From: Methanobacteriota archaeon
GTDB lineage: Archaea > Thermoplasmatota > Thermoplasmata > Methanomassiliicoccales > Methanomethylophilaceae
NCBI GenBank assembly: GCA_023402275.1
Contig: JAEXCH010000004.1
Location: 92,091 to 156,090, forward strand
Reading direction: 5' to 3'
Length of the DNA stretch: 64,000 nucleotides
Shown: one piece after another, positions 8,327 to 16,254 of the stretch
Position numbering within the stretch: the stretch's first letter is position 1
Layout of the letters: the number at the start of each line of letters is the position of its first letter
Made by a program: the position numbers and the translations under genes
Notes under the pieces: generated by a model
Databases searched by the model: none
The model's input: the letters and a program-made list of their open reading frames with translations, nothing else
Told to the model about the DNA's origin: nothing

Positions 8327-9106
8327 TCACTCACCGTAGCGTCTTACCCTCTGTTGGTACGATCTTATCGCCCTGAGGAAATCTATGTATCTGAATCCCG
8401 GCCAATATACATCCGTGAAGTATAATTCCGAATATGCCAGCTGCCAAAGCAGGAAATTGGACATCCTTACCTCTCCGGATGTCCTCAGTATCAGATCTGG
8501 ATCGGGAAGTTCGGAGGTGTACAGATGTTCCGAGAACGTCTTCTCCGATATGTCGTTTACATCGAGTTCATGATCTGCGACCTTCCTTGCTATATCCTTT
8601 ACCGCGGACAGTATCTCCTGTCTGCTCCCATAGGCCATTGCAACATTGAAACTGTAGTCAGTGTATGATGATGTCCTCTCATCAGCATATCTTATGGCCT
8701 CCCTTACGCTTTCAGGCAGGGTGGAATGGTCTCCGAAAACCCTTATTCTGACCTTATTATCATGGATCTTCTTATGGTCCGCCATCCTGTAAAGGGCGGC
8801 CTCCGATAGATCCATAAGGAAATCCACTTCCTCCTTGTCCCTCTTGAAGTTCTCTGTCGAGAATGCATACACCGTGACGTATTGTATCTTGAGACGGAGA
8901 CACCAATCAAGCATCTCCTCTATCTTCTCTTCGCCCTTCTTGTGGCCGTCATTACTGTCACTGTTCATTATCTCGTTGGCGTATCTTCTGTTACCGTCCA
9001 TTATCATGGCGATATGCCGAGGCATCGGACCTTCCAGGATCTCCTTCTCCAGCTCTCTCTCGTATCTTGAGTATGCTGTTCTCGAGAGTATCTTGGGAAA
9101 TCTCAT
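8327..9106 (-). CDS. uppS: cis-Prenyl diphosphate synthase (UppS/dolichol type)
   Basis: 259-aa cis-prenyltransferase that condenses isopentenyl diphosphate onto an allylic primer to make the long polyprenyl carrier lipid used in protein glycosylation. The catalytic aspartate lies in IAMIMDGNRRYANE (near residue 38), followed by VTVYAFSTENFKRD and the C-terminal PDLILRTSGEVRMSNFLLWQ, all diagnostic. The ATG is 4 nt after the mmp11 stop. Length and motifs are normal. Confidence 0.93.
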   Translation of the reverse strand: MRFPKILSRTAYSRYERELEKEILEGPMPRHIAMIMDGNRRYANEIMNSDSNDGHKKGEEKIEEMLDWCLRLKIQYVTVYAFSTENFKRDKEEVDFLMDLSEAALYRMADHKKIHDNKVRIRVFGDHSTLPESVREAIRYADERTSSYTDYSFNVAMAYGSRQEILSAVKDIARKVADHELDVNDISEKTFSEHLYTSELPDPDLILRTSGEVRMSNFLLWQLAYSELYFTDVYWPGFRYIDFLRAIRSYQQRVRRYGE

Positions 9107-9110
9107 GGGA

Positions 9111-10061
9111 TCACTTGAAATCTTCAGGTATTCCTGCTGCCTCGCCCCCCATGTCGAAGCAGCCTATCGCGGCAACGGCGCCTATGGCGCCTTTCATTCC
9201 AGTTACGCTTATGATCTGCACTCCATTCTCCTCTGCCGCCGTTATAGCATCGTCCTCTGTGAGGAGTTCGGTCTTTGCCCTGATGCCGTATCCCTTCAAG
9301 GAATCGGGTATGCTCAGACCTTTGAAGACGGTCATTACGGAATCCTCAGAGAAGGATTCATTCTTGATGAAATCCCTGCAATATTCAATGAGTGCTGGTA
9401 TCTCCTCTTCCTTTACAGCGAACGATACCGCCGTCGAACAACAGTTCGTTGTTTTGTTGGGGACCTTGGGATTCAGTTGTATTATCTTGTGATCTATGAA
9501 TCTGCCGACCGGAGTGTTGTTGCCCATCTTCAGTGCAGTGACCCAGGATGCGCCATTCTCTTTGGTGTCGGTATCATCTATGCCGATGATCACCCTGACC
9601 ATCTTGTGTGTTATTATATCGACATGAGCAATGTGGGCACCGCCGATCTTGAAATCATCAGGGTATTCTGTCTGGATCACGTCGGAACATTGTGCTATAC
9701 AGGCGCCTATCCCAACGGTGGCACCTGCAATTCCGTACCATGTAGTCCTAACTCTGTCCCCTTCGACCTTCAAAGCAGCGAGTCCTTGACCTCCGACATG
9801 TTCGGAAACCGGGCCAAAACTCAATTCCTCCTCGCCGATCTTTACATCCATTATCAGGGTCTGGCCTTCCATCCTTATGTTCTTGATTACCCCGCCTGAT
9901 CTCTTCCTGTTGACCACATCCCATTCTCCGGGTCCTTTCGAGATGCATTTCTCGACTATCTGGGCAACTCCTTTCTCCTCATCCACCATTGTGAGGAATC
10001 CCTGACAGAACAACTTACCATACTTTTCCATTACCTGGTCCGGTCTTAGGATCTGGACCAT
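9111..10061 (-). CDS. Methanogenesis marker protein 11 (TiaS-like)
   Basis: 316-aa protein with the motif IIGIDDTDTKENGASW (near residue 157) shared with TiaS, the tRNA(Ile2) agmatinylcytidine synthetase. The TiaS-like part is preceded by about 150 residues of another domain, and the block LNPKVPNKTTNCCST follows. That architecture fits methanogenesis marker protein 11, a methanogen-restricted family of unknown function, better than true TiaS, which starts at the DDTD motif. I chose the ATG at 10061 because GGAG sits 6 nt upstream; a GTG at 10067 overlaps the kptA stop. Confidence 0.75.
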   Translation of the reverse strand: MVQILRPDQVMEKYGKLFCQGFLTMVDEEKGVAQIVEKCISKGPGEWDVVNRKRSGGVIKNIRMEGQTLIMDVKIGEEELSFGPVSEHVGGQGLAALKVEGDRVRTTWYGIAGATVGIGACIAQCSDVIQTEYPDDFKIGGAHIAHVDIITHKMVRVIIGIDDTDTKENGASWVTALKMGNNTPVGRFIDHKIIQLNPKVPNKTTNCCSTAVSFAVKEEEIPALIEYCRDFIKNESFSEDSVMTVFKGLSIPDSLKGYGIRAKTELLTEDDAITAAEENGVQIISVTGMKGAIGAVAAIGCFDMGGEAAGIPEDFK

Positions 10062-10063
10062 CT

Positions 10064-10720
10064 TCACTCCTCATCTTCCTCGGAGTCTTCTGCCTCTTCG
10101 GCTATATACATGAACTCTGAAGGGACCTGGTCGCAGAGATACACGGTCTTTGCGGCCTTTCCGATCTCGATGCCTGCATCTATGCAGCCGACGGTATCGA
10201 TCGCCAGGATTATCGGCTCTTCCACTCTTACCGAACCGGCCTTGACAGCATCACTGTATGTCCTTGAAAGATGGACCATCGCCCTGTCTGAAGGGAACAG
10301 TCCTGCTTCGAGTATTGTCGCGCATTCCTCTTCGGTGGTCGGATAGAAAAGTACCTCCGGGATGTCATCGATCGGCAGTCTGAGACTCAATTCTATCGTA
10401 TGGCCGTATGTTGCCCTTACGTCAGAACCCGATATCTGATACCTTCCTTTTGGGTCCGTCTCGACCATCGCCTCTATGTGATGTGTCCTGAGCCATTTCA
10501 TACGCGGATTCTTGGATTTCATGACCGCAACGATATCCCTCATATCAACGAATCCCTGATCGTCCATATCGAGATCGAACTTACCGTGTCTCAGTATTCC
10601 TGCCATCGTCCTTCCGAGCTTCTCAACTTCGTAATCGCTCATCAGGAACTTTCCTTCCTCTCCGCAGATAGGACAATACTCCCCACGGAAATATCCGTGG
10701 TCCTCGCACTCCCTCATCAT
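10064..10720 (-). CDS. kptA: RNA 2'-phosphotransferase (Tpt1/KptA) with N-terminal zinc ribbon
   Basis: 218-aa enzyme of the Tpt1/KptA family, which transfers an internal 2'-phosphate from RNA to NAD+. The family order is visible: AGILRHG (residue about 41), GFVDMRDIV, DVRATYGHTIELSL and LFPSDRAMVHLSRTYSDAV. Ahead of the core is a small Cys/His cluster (Cys5, His8, Cys16, Cys19), probably a zinc ribbon. The C-terminus is very acidic. The ATG follows GGTGAT and begins 4 nt after the folD stop. Confidence 0.88.
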   Translation of the reverse strand: MMRECEDHGYFRGEYCPICGEEGKFLMSDYEVEKLGRTMAGILRHGKFDLDMDDQGFVDMRDIVAVMKSKNPRMKWLRTHHIEAMVETDPKGRYQISGSDVRATYGHTIELSLRLPIDDIPEVLFYPTTEEECATILEAGLFPSDRAMVHLSRTYSDAVKAGSVRVEEPIILAIDTVGCIDAGIEIGKAAKTVYLCDQVPSEFMYIAEEAEDSEEDEE

Positions 10721-10724
10721 TTGA

Positions 10725-11612
10725 TCACCTTGATTTTGCAGCCTTCTCAGCGGCTGCCACCGTATTTGCCATGAGCATGCATATCGTCATGGGCCCTACT
10801 CCACCCGGCACTGGTGATATTGCAGAGGTCTTCTCCTTCACATTATCGAAATCCACATCCCCTACGAGACGGGATCCTTTAGGAGAGTCAGGATCATCGA
10901 TCCTGTTCGTCCCTACATCTATCACAACTGCACCTTCCTTTACCATATCCTTTGTTACGAAGTTGGGTTTTCCCATGGCAACGATAAGAATATCCGCCTG
11001 TCTGGTAATCCCAGGCAGGTCCTTGGTCCTTGAATGGACCACTGTGACGGTCGAATCCGCACCTTCCCCCTTCTGCATCATCATTGCGGCCATCGGTTTC
11101 CCGACGATGTTGCTTCTTCCGACAACGACCACATGCTTCCCTTTGGTTTCGATCCCGGACCTTATCAGCATCTGTTGTACGCCGGCAGGGGTCGCAGGAA
11201 GGAATTCGGGCTCGCCGATGAGCATCTTACCGACATTGACAGGATGGAAACAATCCACATCCTTGCCTGGATCGATGGCATTTATTACAGCCTTCTCATC
11301 GATGTGTGAGGGAAGAGGCAACTGTATCAGGAATCCGTGTATGGAACTGTCGTTATTGAGTTCATCCACCTTTTTCAGAAGTTCTTCCTGAGTTGTATCC
11401 TCCGGCAGCACCATGGTCACAGAATGCATTCCGAGCTCCTCGCATTTCTTGCCTTTCATCCTAACATAGACCTGGGATGCTGGATCCTCACCCACAAGAA
11501 CGACCGCCAGACCGGGTATCGTTCCTTTGGATCTCATGGATTCTATCCTTTCTCTAAGTTCCGAGTATATGCTTTCGGAGACTGTCTTCCCAAGTATCAG
11601 TTCGGAGCTCAA
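10725..11612 (-). CDS. folD: Methylenetetrahydrofolate dehydrogenase/cyclohydrolase
   Basis: Bifunctional enzyme interconverting methylene-, methenyl- and 10-formyl-tetrahydrofolate in the cytosol. Motifs are intact: YVRMKGKKCEELG (catalytic Lys), GFLIQLPLPSHID, DPGKDVDCFHP and VVVGRSNIVGKPMA. The start is probably the TTG at 11612 (295 aa) with GGTGA 6 nt upstream; no ATG precedes the conserved region. Its presence implies a folate C1 pool, which suits a methanogen without the full methanopterin route and could feed PurH (28243-29793). Confidence 0.93.
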   Translation of the reverse strand: MSSELILGKTVSESIYSELRERIESMRSKGTIPGLAVVLVGEDPASQVYVRMKGKKCEELGMHSVTMVLPEDTTQEELLKKVDELNNDSSIHGFLIQLPLPSHIDEKAVINAIDPGKDVDCFHPVNVGKMLIGEPEFLPATPAGVQQMLIRSGIETKGKHVVVVGRSNIVGKPMAAMMMQKGEGADSTVTVVHSRTKDLPGITRQADILIVAMGKPNFVTKDMVKEGAVVIDVGTNRIDDPDSPKGSRLVGDVDFDNVKEKTSAISPVPGGVGPMTICMLMANTVAAAEKAAKSR

Positions 11613-11640
11613 AACGTCACCTAACAATCGAAAGCCACTC

Positions 11641-11655
11641 TATTATATTATATTA
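11641..11655 (-). promoter_or_regulatory. TATA box of the folD operon
   Basis: On the minus strand TAATATAATATAATA lies about 30 to 40 nt upstream of the TTG start of folD, so transcription should start close to the ribosome binding site. It separates this operon from the polysaccharide deacetylase gene. Confidence 0.5.
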
Positions 11656-11665
11656 GCGAGTGGAC

Positions 11666-12460
11666 TCATTCCATACGATTTTTCGCATCGGATAAAGTGC
11701 ATGCATCAAACCCCATATCCATGATCCCGGCAAGTACATCCCTGACATTCTCGATGTTGTTTGCGGTCTCCTCTTTTGACATCATTCCCTTATCCCTGGA
11801 TTCAACAATGTGCCAGGTATGCGTTGCCAATACGAATGCCCCCTCTTTCATCATCTTCGCCATCCCAACATAGTCCTTCGGTCCTCTTTTTCCTTCATGC
11901 ATGGGCCAAAGGTATGCCGAGATCTTCTTGTTTGCCGTATCCCTTCCTTCCGGTACAGGCATCTCCCACAGTCCTTCCCCTATCCTGTATGGCATCAGTG
12001 AATCCGACATTTCAGTGTAGTACGATGAATCTATTTCTATGCCTATCTCAGGAAGCATTTTCACAATTTCATCATTCACCTTCATGTAAGGTGCCCTGAA
12101 ACATTTTGGAGAATTACCCAGAATATCCTTTACAGCATCTGATGATCCTGTCAATATGGTCCTGATCCCATGTTCGTCCTGGGATGTCAGATCCTCATGC
12201 TCGCATCCGTGTATCCCTACCTCGTGCCCCGATAGAAGATTTGGGTTCCCTATACTCCTTAGTGTGGCGGCCTCGGCGAAGAATGTTGCTTTTATGCCCA
12301 TCTCGTCCAATAGATCGATCAGAAGGGACAGCCCTTCCTCCGCAGAGGAGAACCTGGGGCCATTGCCTTGACCTCTATCTATCGATCCGGCCGAGGATCG
12401 GCCCGGGATCTGAAGATTCACATCCCTGTCGAGATCCACTGTGAGGCACAGTGCGCGCAT
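11666..12460 (-). CDS. Polysaccharide deacetylase (NodB-fold, CE4)
   Basis: 264-aa NodB-fold deacetylase. The metal site is visible as Asp9/Asp11 in LTVDLDRDV and His84-x3-His88 in GIHGCEH, with the substrate-binding CFRAPY motif (residues 120-125). No signal peptide is seen, so it acts in the cytosol. Its ATG is 2 nt after the AMP phosphorylase stop, which makes it the fourth gene of the AMP/RuBisCO operon although no metabolic link is known. The substrate is unknown; cytosolic archaeal members may deacetylate small sugar precursors. Confidence 0.85.
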   Translation of the reverse strand: MRALCLTVDLDRDVNLQIPGRSSAGSIDRGQGNGPRFSSAEEGLSLLIDLLDEMGIKATFFAEAATLRSIGNPNLLSGHEVGIHGCEHEDLTSQDEHGIRTILTGSSDAVKDILGNSPKCFRAPYMKVNDEIVKMLPEIGIEIDSSYYTEMSDSLMPYRIGEGLWEMPVPEGRDTANKKISAYLWPMHEGKRGPKDYVGMAKMMKEGAFVLATHTWHIVESRDKGMMSKEETANNIENVRDVLAGIMDMGFDACTLSDAKNRME

Positions 12461-12461
12461 C

Positions 12462-13967
12462 TTACCTTGTCCTTGGTGCGGCTATCCTCTTCAGCAGCAT
12501 CCCTTCGATATCGAAGGGCTGATACTTTATCGCCAATTCCTTGGCCCTATCGACCTTTGCTTTATTGTCGCCGTATATCTCGAAGAGGGTCTCACCTTTC
12601 TCCACTCTCTGTCCCTTCTTCTTCATAAGGAGTATCCCTGCCCCTTTATCCGATGGGGAGCCTGCGGCCTTTGCTATTGAAACGAGGTCCTTGTTGCTTA
12701 TCGAGTGCACATAACCAGATTTCGTTGATCTTATCTCTATCATGAACTCTCCGGGAACCAGATCGCTTGACTTGAGGTCGTAGTTCCCATTCTGGGCCTG
12801 AACGATCTCCCTGAATTTAGTCATGGCCGCTCCGGACTCCAAGAGTTCCCTTGCCTTCTCCCCGCCGTTGGCTATTCCGCCCATCTCCAGGATTATCCCG
12901 GCTATGTCGCACGCCTTCTCGATGACGCTTGCAGGATGTTTCTCTCCCTCCAATATGCGTATGCATTCCCTTGCTTCGAGTTTAGGGCCTATCGCGCTTC
13001 CCACCGGCTGATCCGCATATGTTATGGCACATTCGATGTGGAGATCGAGTTTCTCACCAAGGTCCATGAAGTCCCTGGCATACGCTCTTGCCACCTCTAT
13101 GGTGGGGACCTTCGTACCTGCGCCCGTCGGTATATCCACTACCAAATGGGTGGCCCCTATGGCAAGCTTTTTGCTTAGGATCGATGCAAGCATCTGTGCA
13201 CGGGGGTTGATCCCCAACGGGTGTTCCACCTTGATGACCATGTCATCCACGGGTGCAAGGTTCATGGCGCCTCCCCATGCAAGTACTCCACCTATCTTCT
13301 CTGATATCCTCTTTAGGGTATCGGCATCCATCTCAACATCGCAGAACGTCTCCACGAAATCGGATGTCCCGCATGCACTGCTTATGGCCCTGGATGATGT
13401 CTTCGGCAGCATTAGTCCGGCCGCTGCGACAATTGATACTACGATAGGAGTGATCTTGTTGCCCGGGACTCCTCCCAGACTATGGAAATCGTATACCGGG
13501 GTGCGGTCGAATTCGACCCTGTCCCCGGTGTCGACCATCGCCTGTGTGAATGCCGCTATCTCCTCAATGTCCATTCCGTTGATGTACAATGCCGTGAGCC
13601 AGGCTGATATCTCTATCTTTGATAATCTGTTATCAAGGATGTCTTGGACGATCGCGTTTATCTCCTCTTTGGAGAGTTTCTCGTTGTCCATCTTCCTGCG
13701 TATGCTCCTTACGGATTCCGGGCTGCTTGCGTATACCATGTTCAGCTCGTCCCCGTCTTTGGCGTTGAGTTTGTCCTTGAGATTGCTGGATACTATCGCT
13801 TCCCCGGGAGTAACGAAATCCGATACATTCAGGAGAGCGGTTATGGTCCTCTTCCCGTCTATCCTCACACGGTCGTTGTCCTTTCCGCCGATCTTCAAAG
13901 CATCCTCATCGTTCATCAGAACGGCAGGTTCTGTGCTTATGTCCAAAAATTTGACCTTTATGTTCAT
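12462..13967 (-). CDS. deoA: AMP phosphorylase
   Basis: 501-aa archaeal-type nucleoside monophosphate phosphorylase (thymidine phosphorylase superfamily) that converts AMP and phosphate to adenine and ribose 1,5-bisphosphate. The N-terminal domain of about 80 residues that sets AMP phosphorylase apart from bacterial DeoA is present. The catalytic core shows VYDFHSLGGVPGNKITP and the TSSRAISSACGTSDF block. The ATG at 13967 overlaps the RuBisCO stop by 4 nt, with GGGGA just upstream. It is the first step of the pathway completed by the next two genes upstream. Confidence 0.93.
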   Translation of the reverse strand: MNIKVKFLDISTEPAVLMNDEDALKIGGKDNDRVRIDGKRTITALLNVSDFVTPGEAIVSSNLKDKLNAKDGDELNMVYASSPESVRSIRRKMDNEKLSKEEINAIVQDILDNRLSKIEISAWLTALYINGMDIEEIAAFTQAMVDTGDRVEFDRTPVYDFHSLGGVPGNKITPIVVSIVAAAGLMLPKTSSRAISSACGTSDFVETFCDVEMDADTLKRISEKIGGVLAWGGAMNLAPVDDMVIKVEHPLGINPRAQMLASILSKKLAIGATHLVVDIPTGAGTKVPTIEVARAYARDFMDLGEKLDLHIECAITYADQPVGSAIGPKLEARECIRILEGEKHPASVIEKACDIAGIILEMGGIANGGEKARELLESGAAMTKFREIVQAQNGNYDLKSSDLVPGEFMIEIRSTKSGYVHSISNKDLVSIAKAAGSPSDKGAGILLMKKKGQRVEKGETLFEIYGDNKAKVDRAKELAIKYQPFDIEGMLLKRIAAPRTR

Positions 13968-15202
13968 TTCATTCCCCACTTGTCAAGCGCTTCCTTCAAT
14001 TCTATGTGATCCTTGGCGTAGGTCTGTACATCGATCCCTTCGAATGCAGCATCAACGGCCTGGCACATTCCCATCGCTCCTTTCCTTACTCCTCCGGGAT
14101 GGCCTGCGACACCGCCGCCTGCCTGTATCTGTACATTGAAACCGGATGCCTGGATCATCTTCCCTACCATTCCGGGGTATACTCCTCCGGAACATACAGG
14201 CATCACCGTCTTGTACGGACTGTCTGTGGTCAGACAAGCATCAAGGTTATCGTGGTCCCCTTTCACATTACCGGACATCTTTCCTACACCCAACGTTCCT
14301 ATATGGAGTGCATCCCCGCCGCACATCCTGACCAGTTTTGTCACCGGCAGCATGGATATCCCGTGAAGGGGGTCCTTCGTGAATGCTCCGTGCATTGTCC
14401 TGTGCACGTGTACAGGGACCTTTATCTTTGGGTCCTCGGCAAGTGCCTGTACCGCTGCGAATCCGCATGTTATAACATCGACCATTATCTGACTGGCACC
14501 CCAGGATTGGACATCCTCTGCCAGTTCCACGATCTTGTCACCGTTCGTGCTCACATTGATCGCGTGCAGCATCTTGTGGCCTTCCTCCTTCAACCTGTCA
14601 AGGGATTCCGCTATCGCCTTTGTCCTATCCTCTATAGGACAGAATGTCTGGTCCACAAGTGTCTCATCATCCTTGCTATTGGTCAGGCCTCCGCTCCCTC
14701 CTTCATAGACATATTTCGCAGTGTCCTTGGGAGACAATCCTATCTTGGGCTTCACTATGGTACCTACCAGGGGTTTCTCTGGACGGTCGAGGATCTTCCT
14801 GAGTCCGTCCGCTCCGAATCTGGGGCCTTTATATTTCTTCTCTATTCCGGACGGGAACTCCACATCCTCCAGTCTTACTCCGTGGAGGGATTCCAATCCG
14901 AAGAGATTGCCTGCTATCACACTAAGGATCTGAGGTATTCCACCTATCTCTATGCTGAAATCCTCTTCGGGGAATGCTATCGTGACCATGTCTCCCTTGA
15001 TATCTATTATCCTGGCACCATACCTGCCGAACACTTCCTCGTCAAGGGTCGATATACCTGTCCAGGTTCCTGTCGATTGTTCCGCCGCCAATGCTTCAGC
15101 GGCCTTCTCTATCGGCATGTCGGTCGTTACCCTGTACTTACAAATTACGAATGCATCCCTGTCTATTCCCTCTCCAAGGTGCATGTATGAATATGATCTC
15201 AT
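13964..15202 (-). CDS. rbcL: Form III ribulose-1,5-bisphosphate carboxylase, large subunit
   Basis: 412-aa archaeal RuBisCO that carboxylates ribulose 1,5-bisphosphate to two 3-phosphoglycerates. Catalytic residues are present: Lys151 (KPKIGLSP), carbamylated Lys177 with metal ligands Asp179/Glu180 (SKDDE), His267 (VHVHRTMHG), loop-6 Lys308 (GVGKMSG) and GGGVAGHPGG. The loop before the active lysine reads GGLTNSK where plant and several archaeal enzymes have GGxDFxK, so Asp is replaced by Thr174. No small subunit gene is present. The ATG overlaps the upstream isomerase stop (ATGA). Together with AMP phosphorylase and R15P isomerase it turns AMP into 3-phosphoglycerate. Confidence 0.95.
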   Translation of the reverse strand: MRSYSYMHLGEGIDRDAFVICKYRVTTDMPIEKAAEALAAEQSTGTWTGISTLDEEVFGRYGARIIDIKGDMVTIAFPEEDFSIEIGGIPQILSVIAGNLFGLESLHGVRLEDVEFPSGIEKKYKGPRFGADGLRKILDRPEKPLVGTIVKPKIGLSPKDTAKYVYEGGSGGLTNSKDDETLVDQTFCPIEDRTKAIAESLDRLKEEGHKMLHAINVSTNGDKIVELAEDVQSWGASQIMVDVITCGFAAVQALAEDPKIKVPVHVHRTMHGAFTKDPLHGISMLPVTKLVRMCGGDALHIGTLGVGKMSGNVKGDHDNLDACLTTDSPYKTVMPVCSGGVYPGMVGKMIQASGFNVQIQAGGGVAGHPGGVRKGAMGMCQAVDAAFEGIDVQTYAKDHIELKEALDKWGMK

Positions 15203-16137
15203 TCTTTCCCTCCTATATCGAATACATTCTCTCCAAGCTGTCTTATCATAACGTCGTACACCGATCCGGGTGACATGACCCCGAGTTCTGTGATTATTGT
15301 GTCAATATACTTTGCAGGTGTGGAATCGAAGACCGGGTTGAATATCTTGACATTGTCCGGTATTGTGCCTTTTGCAACCACCTCATCATGATCCCTTTCC
15401 TCTATCGTCACCATATCTCCGAACATCGTCATCGGGGAGAATTTGTATGTCTCGGTACAGACATTGAATGATACCCTTGCCTCGTTGGCGGCAAGTGCCA
15501 GCTGTGAGGTCCCTATCTTATTGACCAGTGCTCCGTTGGATGTTACCGTGTCCGCTCCGACGAACACCTTATCGACATTCTTCATAACTGAACGTACAGC
15601 ACTGTCTATTATCAGGGTTATGTCCACACCTGCCTCGGATAGCTCTTTTACCGTGATAAGGCCCTGCCTCCAAGGTCTGGACTCTGTTGCGTAGACCTTT
15701 ATCCTCTTACCCTGTTCATGTGCTTCCTTTATGACCCCTAAAGCTGCACTGCTGTTGCAATGGGTCATTATGACATCCCCGTCCTGGACCCTTCTTGCAC
15801 CTATCTTTGCTATCGTCTCAACAGCATTCGAGGATGATTCCACAAATGATCCGGAATTCTTGATGACGGATCCCTTCGCCTCTTCCAAGGATGCGGCTTT
15901 CTTCACATCCCTGATACTTGCCTGGACGCCGTTCCAGAGTGATACCGCTGTCGGCCTGGATCCCAAAAGTATGGATCTTGCTTCGTCCAGATCCTTTTGG
16001 AATTCATCGAGGGAGCCTCCTTTGTAATCCTTTGCGAACTCCCCGAGAGCGGATGCACCTGCACGTGCTATCCTCCCTGCACCTCGGATCTTCATATCCT
16101 TTATCTCTGATGCTGTTCTGTTGACAATTTCGGACAC
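15199..16137 (-). CDS. Ribose-1,5-bisphosphate isomerase
   Basis: 312-aa member of the eIF2B-alpha-like family (e2b2) that isomerises ribose 1,5-bisphosphate to ribulose 1,5-bisphosphate. Active-site stretches THCNSSAALG, ATESRPWRQG and GADTVTSNGALVNKIGT are conserved. Adjacency to RuBisCO and AMP phosphorylase decides between R15P isomerase and a translation-factor role. First gene of its operon; the ATG at 16137 lies about 27 nt after a TATA-like CTATTTAATC, so the mRNA is probably leaderless. Confidence 0.92.
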   Translation of the reverse strand: MSEIVNRTASEIKDMKIRGAGRIARAGASALGEFAKDYKGGSLDEFQKDLDEARSILLGSRPTAVSLWNGVQASIRDVKKAASLEEAKGSVIKNSGSFVESSSNAVETIAKIGARRVQDGDVIMTHCNSSAALGVIKEAHEQGKRIKVYATESRPWRQGLITVKELSEAGVDITLIIDSAVRSVMKNVDKVFVGADTVTSNGALVNKIGTSQLALAANEARVSFNVCTETYKFSPMTMFGDMVTIEERDHDEVVAKGTIPDNVKIFNPVFDSTPAKYIDTIITELGVMSPGSVYDVMIRQLGENVFDIGGKE

Positions 16138-16158
16138 ATAGACCAGAGTGGCTCGTCA

Positions 16159-16231
16159 GATTAAATAGGTATGTCATATCGAACTGTTGCCTCGAACACG
16201 ATGTTCGAGTACTCTCATCAGGTTTTTTAAG
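16159..16231. promoter_or_regulatory. Divergent promoter with perfect palindrome CTCGAACA-CGA-TGTTCGAG
   Basis: An 8-bp perfect inverted repeat with a 3-base spacer occupies 16191-16209, midway between two back-to-back TATA boxes: CTATTTAATC on the minus strand (16168-16159, RuBisCO operon) and TTTTTTAAG on the plus strand (16223-16231, 501-aa gene). It lies upstream of both boxes, which fits an activator or a shared regulator better than simple occlusion. The regulator is unknown. Confidence 0.6.
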
Positions 16232-16254
16232 ATGATGATACATTAGGTTATAAC

